DNA of 64,000 nucleotides from NCBI GenBank assembly GCA_900543975.1, contig UQTI01000002.1:1-64000 (forward strand), written 5' to 3'. The notes under the pieces were generated by a model. The model worked only from the letters and a program-made list of their open reading frames with translations. It was not told the DNA's origin and did no database searches. Source of the stretch: an uncultured Prevotella sp. (lineage in GTDB: Bacteria > Bacteroidota > Bacteroidia > Bacteroidales > Bacteroidaceae). The position numbers and the translations under genes were made by a program. Positions 61,714-64,000 of the stretch are shown here, in pieces; the first letter of the stretch is position 1; every line of letters starts with the position of its first letter.

Positions 61714-62565
61714 TTATAGAATCATTTTCTCAATGGGTGTCACGAGAATGCCCTGTGCCCCCAGCTCCTTCAGCTTGCCTATTATCTCCCAGAAGCGCTT
61801 CTCGTCAAGCACGGTATGGATAGAACACCAGTCTTTGTCGGCCAATGGAATGATGGTAGGACTCTTGATGCCAGGAAGCACCTCTATGATGTTGTCAATC
61901 TGTGCCTTGGGGGCGTTCATCATGACATATTTCTTGTCTGTGGCCGACTGAACAGCCTCAAAACGGAACAGCATCTCGTCAAGCACCTTGCGCTTCTCAT
62001 CGCTCAGGTTGCGGTTGGCTATGAGCAAAGCCTCGCTCTTCATGACAACCTCAACCTCGCGCAAGTTGTTGCTTATGAGAGTGCTGCCTGAACTTACAAT
62101 GTCGAAGATGCCGTCTGCCAAACCTATGCCCGGGCTGATCTCAACGCTTCCCGTGATGACGTGGATGTCGGCTTTTATGTTGTGCTGCTCAAGAAAATGG
62201 CGTAAGATGCCGGGATAAGATGTGGCGATGCGGCGGCCGTTGAACCATTCAAGACCGGGATAATCGATCTCCTTGGGAATGGCAAGTGACAGACGACACT
62301 TGCTGAAGCCAAGGCGCCAGATGATCTCGGCGTCCTCGCCACGTTCCATAAACTCGTTTTCACCCACGATGCCAAGGTCGGCTACGCCTGTGGCTACGCT
62401 CTGCGGAATATCGTCATCGCGAAGATACAACACTTCAAGGGGGAAATTGCTTGACTGCACGAGCAATGTGCGCTTGCTGGTGCTCACTTTGATGTCGGCT
62501 TCGGCTAAAAGATTCATCGAATCTTCAAAGAGTCGGCCTTTCGATTGTACTGCTATCCGTAACAT
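61714..62565 (-). CDS. hisG: ATP phosphoribosyltransferase (long form)
   Basis: First enzyme of histidine synthesis. The 283-residue long form carries a catalytic domain (MLRIAVQSKGRLFEDSMNLL; TGSVEISPGIGLADGIFDIV) and a C-terminal ACT-like regulatory domain (about 210-283) that mediates feedback by histidine in the family. It therefore needs no HisZ. A perfect promoter lies about 29 bp upstream. Confidence 0.97.
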   Translation of the reverse strand: MLRIAVQSKGRLFEDSMNLLAEADIKVSTSKRTLLVQSSNFPLEVLYLRDDDIPQSVATGVADLGIVGENEFMERGEDAEIIWRLGFSKCRLSLAIPKEIDYPGLEWFNGRRIATSYPGILRHFLEQHNIKADIHVITGSVEISPGIGLADGIFDIVSSGSTLISNNLREVEVVMKSEALLIANRNLSDEKRKVLDEMLFRFEAVQSATDKKYVMMNAPKAQIDNIIEVLPGIKSPTIIPLADKDWCSIHTVLDEKRFWEIIGKLKELGAQGILVTPIEKMIL

Positions 62566-62593
62566 AATCTCTCTTTTTTGTGTAAAATCGTAG

Positions 62594-62624
62594 CAAAAGT
62601 AATTATTTTTGATGATATTTCCAA
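62594..62624 (-). promoter_or_regulatory. Promoter of hisG-hisD-hisC
   Basis: TTG (62624-62622), a 20-bp spacer and TACTTTTG (62601-62594), full consensus. The leader to ATG 62565 is about 23 nt, so no long attenuator fits here. It diverges from the transglycosylase gene. Confidence 0.8.
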
Positions 62625-62634
62625 AAAAATGTCG

Positions 62635-62642
62635 TAATTTTG
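62635..62642 (+). promoter_or_regulatory. -7 box of the transglycosylase gene
   Basis: TAATTTTG matches TAnnTTTG, 12 bases before ATG 62655, so the leader is very short. The upstream TTG lies 23 bp away, longer than usual. Confidence 0.45.
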
Positions 62643-62654
62643 TGTCTTGAACTT

Positions 62655-63860
62655 ATGTATTTAAGAAATTTACTCATATTATCCGCATTATTATTTGTTA
62701 CGGCCTGTGCGCGCAAGCAACAAGCTGTGACCACGCCGTGGGGAGAAACCATCGGCGATGAAGAAGGCGACACGGCGGTTGTGGCGCAAAACTTTTCGTA
62801 TAACGACATCCTCGATGCAGGAGAGATAATCATGCTCACAATGTCGGGGCCTGACAGCTATTTCGACTATCATGGTAGAGCGATGGGAACACAATATCTT
62901 TTGTGTGAACGGTTCGCACAAAAAATAGGTGTGAGCGTGCGCGTGGAGGTGTGCAAGGACACGGCAGACATGATAAAGAAACTGCAGAACGGCGATGGCG
63001 ACATCATTGTGTGGCAGCTCGCGCGCAAGCAAACGAAAGGGTTGCTTGCATGTGGAGCCTCGACCGACAGCACGTCGTGGGTGGTGAGACGCGACAGCAA
63101 GCAACTTGCCGACTCGTTGAGAGGATGGTACAGGCCCGCGCTCCTGGCTCAAGTGAAAAAGGAGGAACGCTACGCTTTCTCTACAGCCAATGTGCGCAGA
63201 CATGTTTATGCGCCTATGCTGAACGCCGCGAAGGGCGAGATCTCAGCTTATGACCATTATTTTAAGATGTATGCTGCCGCTTGTCGATGGGACTGGCGAC
63301 TGATGGCTGCACAATGTTATCAGGAGTCGACCTTCGACCCGAAAGCCTACTCGTGGGCTGGAGCACGCGGACTGATGCAGATTATGCCTTCTACCGCCGC
63401 CAGTCTGGGGCTGTCAGAGAGCGAGATGTATAACCCCGAGGCCAATATTGCGGCGGCGGCACGTTACATCGTGAAGCTGAACGGGCTGTTTAGCGATGTG
63501 CGCAGCTATGATGAGCGCATAAACTTTGTGTTGGCAAGCTATAATGGCGGCCACTTTCATGTGCGTGACGCTATGGCCCTGGCGCGAAAGAATGGACGTA
63601 ACCCTTACAGATGGGCTGACGTGGCCGACTATGTGTTGAAGCTTACGCAGCCTGCTTATTATAACGATCCTGTGGTTAAGTATGGCTACATGCGTGGAAC
63701 GGAGACGGTCGATTATGTGGCACGCATACGTTCTCGTTGGGAGCAATACTGTGGCAAGGTCAAAGGCGGAGGAGGCATTGGCACACATTTTAATATGGGT
63801 GGCGGTAACTATGAGCCGCGTAAGGCACAACGCAAAAACAGGTTCAAGATAAAAGAATGA
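62655..63860 (+). CDS. MltF-like lytic transglycosylase lipoprotein
   Basis: A 401-residue protein resembling membrane-bound transglycosylase MltF. A lipoprotein signal ends LLFVTAC (Cys18). A periplasmic solute-binding-like region (about 60-215) is followed by an SLT catalytic domain (about 225-370) with QESTFDPKAYSWAGARGLMQ (catalytic Glu) and LASYNGGHFHVRDA. It cleaves peptidoglycan without water. The tail is basic (KAQRKNRFKIK). Divergent from hisG. Confidence 0.9.
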   Translation: MYLRNLLILSALLFVTACARKQQAVTTPWGETIGDEEGDTAVVAQNFSYNDILDAGEIIMLTMSGPDSYFDYHGRAMGTQYLLCERFAQKIGVSVRVEVCKDTADMIKKLQNGDGDIIVWQLARKQTKGLLACGASTDSTSWVVRRDSKQLADSLRGWYRPALLAQVKKEERYAFSTANVRRHVYAPMLNAAKGEISAYDHYFKMYAAACRWDWRLMAAQCYQESTFDPKAYSWAGARGLMQIMPSTAASLGLSESEMYNPEANIAAAARYIVKLNGLFSDVRSYDERINFVLASYNGGHFHVRDAMALARKNGRNPYRWADVADYVLKLTQPAYYNDPVVKYGYMRGTETVDYVARIRSRWEQYCGKVKGGGGIGTHFNMGGGNYEPRKAQRKNRFKIKE

Positions 63861-63897
63861 TTGCGCGGTTCGCGGTTGGGTAGAGGCAAGGCAAGTT

Positions 63898-63935
63898 TTG
63901 TTCAACGTTAAAGATGCAAATTGTTCAACGTTAAA
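63898..63935. repeat. Direct repeat before an end-of-window promoter
   Basis: TTGTTCAACGTTAAA occurs at 63898-63912 and 63921-63935. It precedes a likely promoter (63951-63979) by about 15 bp and could be a regulator site. Confidence 0.7.
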
Positions 63936-63950
63936 ATAGTTAAACTGTGA

Positions 63951-63979
63951 TTGCGTGTCAGAATATATTTGTATCTTTG
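63951..63979 (+). promoter_or_regulatory. Promoter pointing out of the window
   Basis: TTG (63951-63953), 18-bp spacer and TATCTTTG (63972-63979). It presumably drives a gene to the right of the window. Confidence 0.6.
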
Positions 63980-64000
63980 CCTTTACCAAAACGTCTATTA

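Noticed and set aside
1..64000. tRNA genes, CRISPR arrays, phage or integrase genes
   Set aside because: I looked for T-loop GGTTCRA patterns, evenly spaced repeat-spacer arrays and integrase or transposase motifs and found none.

Overview
The window looks like a chromosomal segment of a Bacteroidales bacterium, most likely Prevotellaceae. Pointers: repeated promoters of the Bacteroidota type (TTG, about 20 bp, TAnnTTTG), a ribosomal protein S16 with a long Ala/Lys/Glu-rich tail, a secreted protein ending in the YNVAGQRV...KYLNK tail common in Prevotella, a fused HisIE, a fused NfnA/NfnB-like oxidoreductase, a class III fructose-bisphosphatase and a tiny AURKAIP1/COX24-type basic protein. I see no rRNA, tRNA, CRISPR array, prophage or intact insertion sequence. 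One RNA gene is clear: the RNase P RNA (rnpB).

Layout. 1-3.8 kb: a heptanucleotide repeat, a TSCPD protein, yebC and pheT. 4-6.5 kb: a methyltransferase and a secreted protein. 6.6-12 kb: fructose-bisphosphatase, an unrecognised protein, a glycosyltransferase and lysA. 12-17 kb: lysC, ftsE and the histidine genes hisH-hisA-hisF-hisIE, all leftward. 17.5-27 kb, rightward: rnpB, a YihY membrane protein, a J-domain protein, rpsP, fabD, an amylase fused to an AlaX-like editing domain, and a vitamin B6 block in which a ThiD-like/AraC fusion precedes pdxS and pdxT. 27.7-30 kb: RNase G/E, a 29-residue basic protein and HU.

30-39 kb holds the most unusual block, six leftward genes. In transcription order they encode a vWA-like lipoprotein, a four-helix membrane protein, a small tubulin/FtsZ-like protein, a giant protein with a C-terminal actin/Hsp70-type ATPase fold, a coiled-coil protein and a zinc-ribbon protein with one membrane helix. 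This reads as a cytoskeleton-plus-envelope system of unknown function. 39-50 kb returns to housekeeping: ttcA, a DUF486 protein, the NfnAB-like fusion, serS, rplU-rpmA, clpC, a 197-bp nested-palindrome element that may be a MITE, an M64 peptidase, a folK-like gene and a mini-lipoprotein. 50.8-53.3 kb has mtaB and a glycosyltransferase. 53.4-55 kb has two related LuxR-type regulators, one with an RIC/hemerythrin-like sensor region. 55-59 kb has pyk (its leader carries seven 12-bp repeats) and tex. 59-62.6 kb has hisG-hisD-hisC, and the window ends with an MltF-like transglycosylase.

Working together: seven histidine genes lie in two clusters 42 kb apart, and hisB is in neither. lysC and lysA supply the first and last steps of lysine synthesis. 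PdxS and PdxT form PLP synthase, probably controlled by the kinase-like regulator next to them. The best candidates for undescribed biology are the tubulin/actin-like/vWA block, the ThiD-AraC regulator with pdxST, and the GH13-AlaX fusion. All calls come from reading the sequence and from family knowledge; no database search was run.
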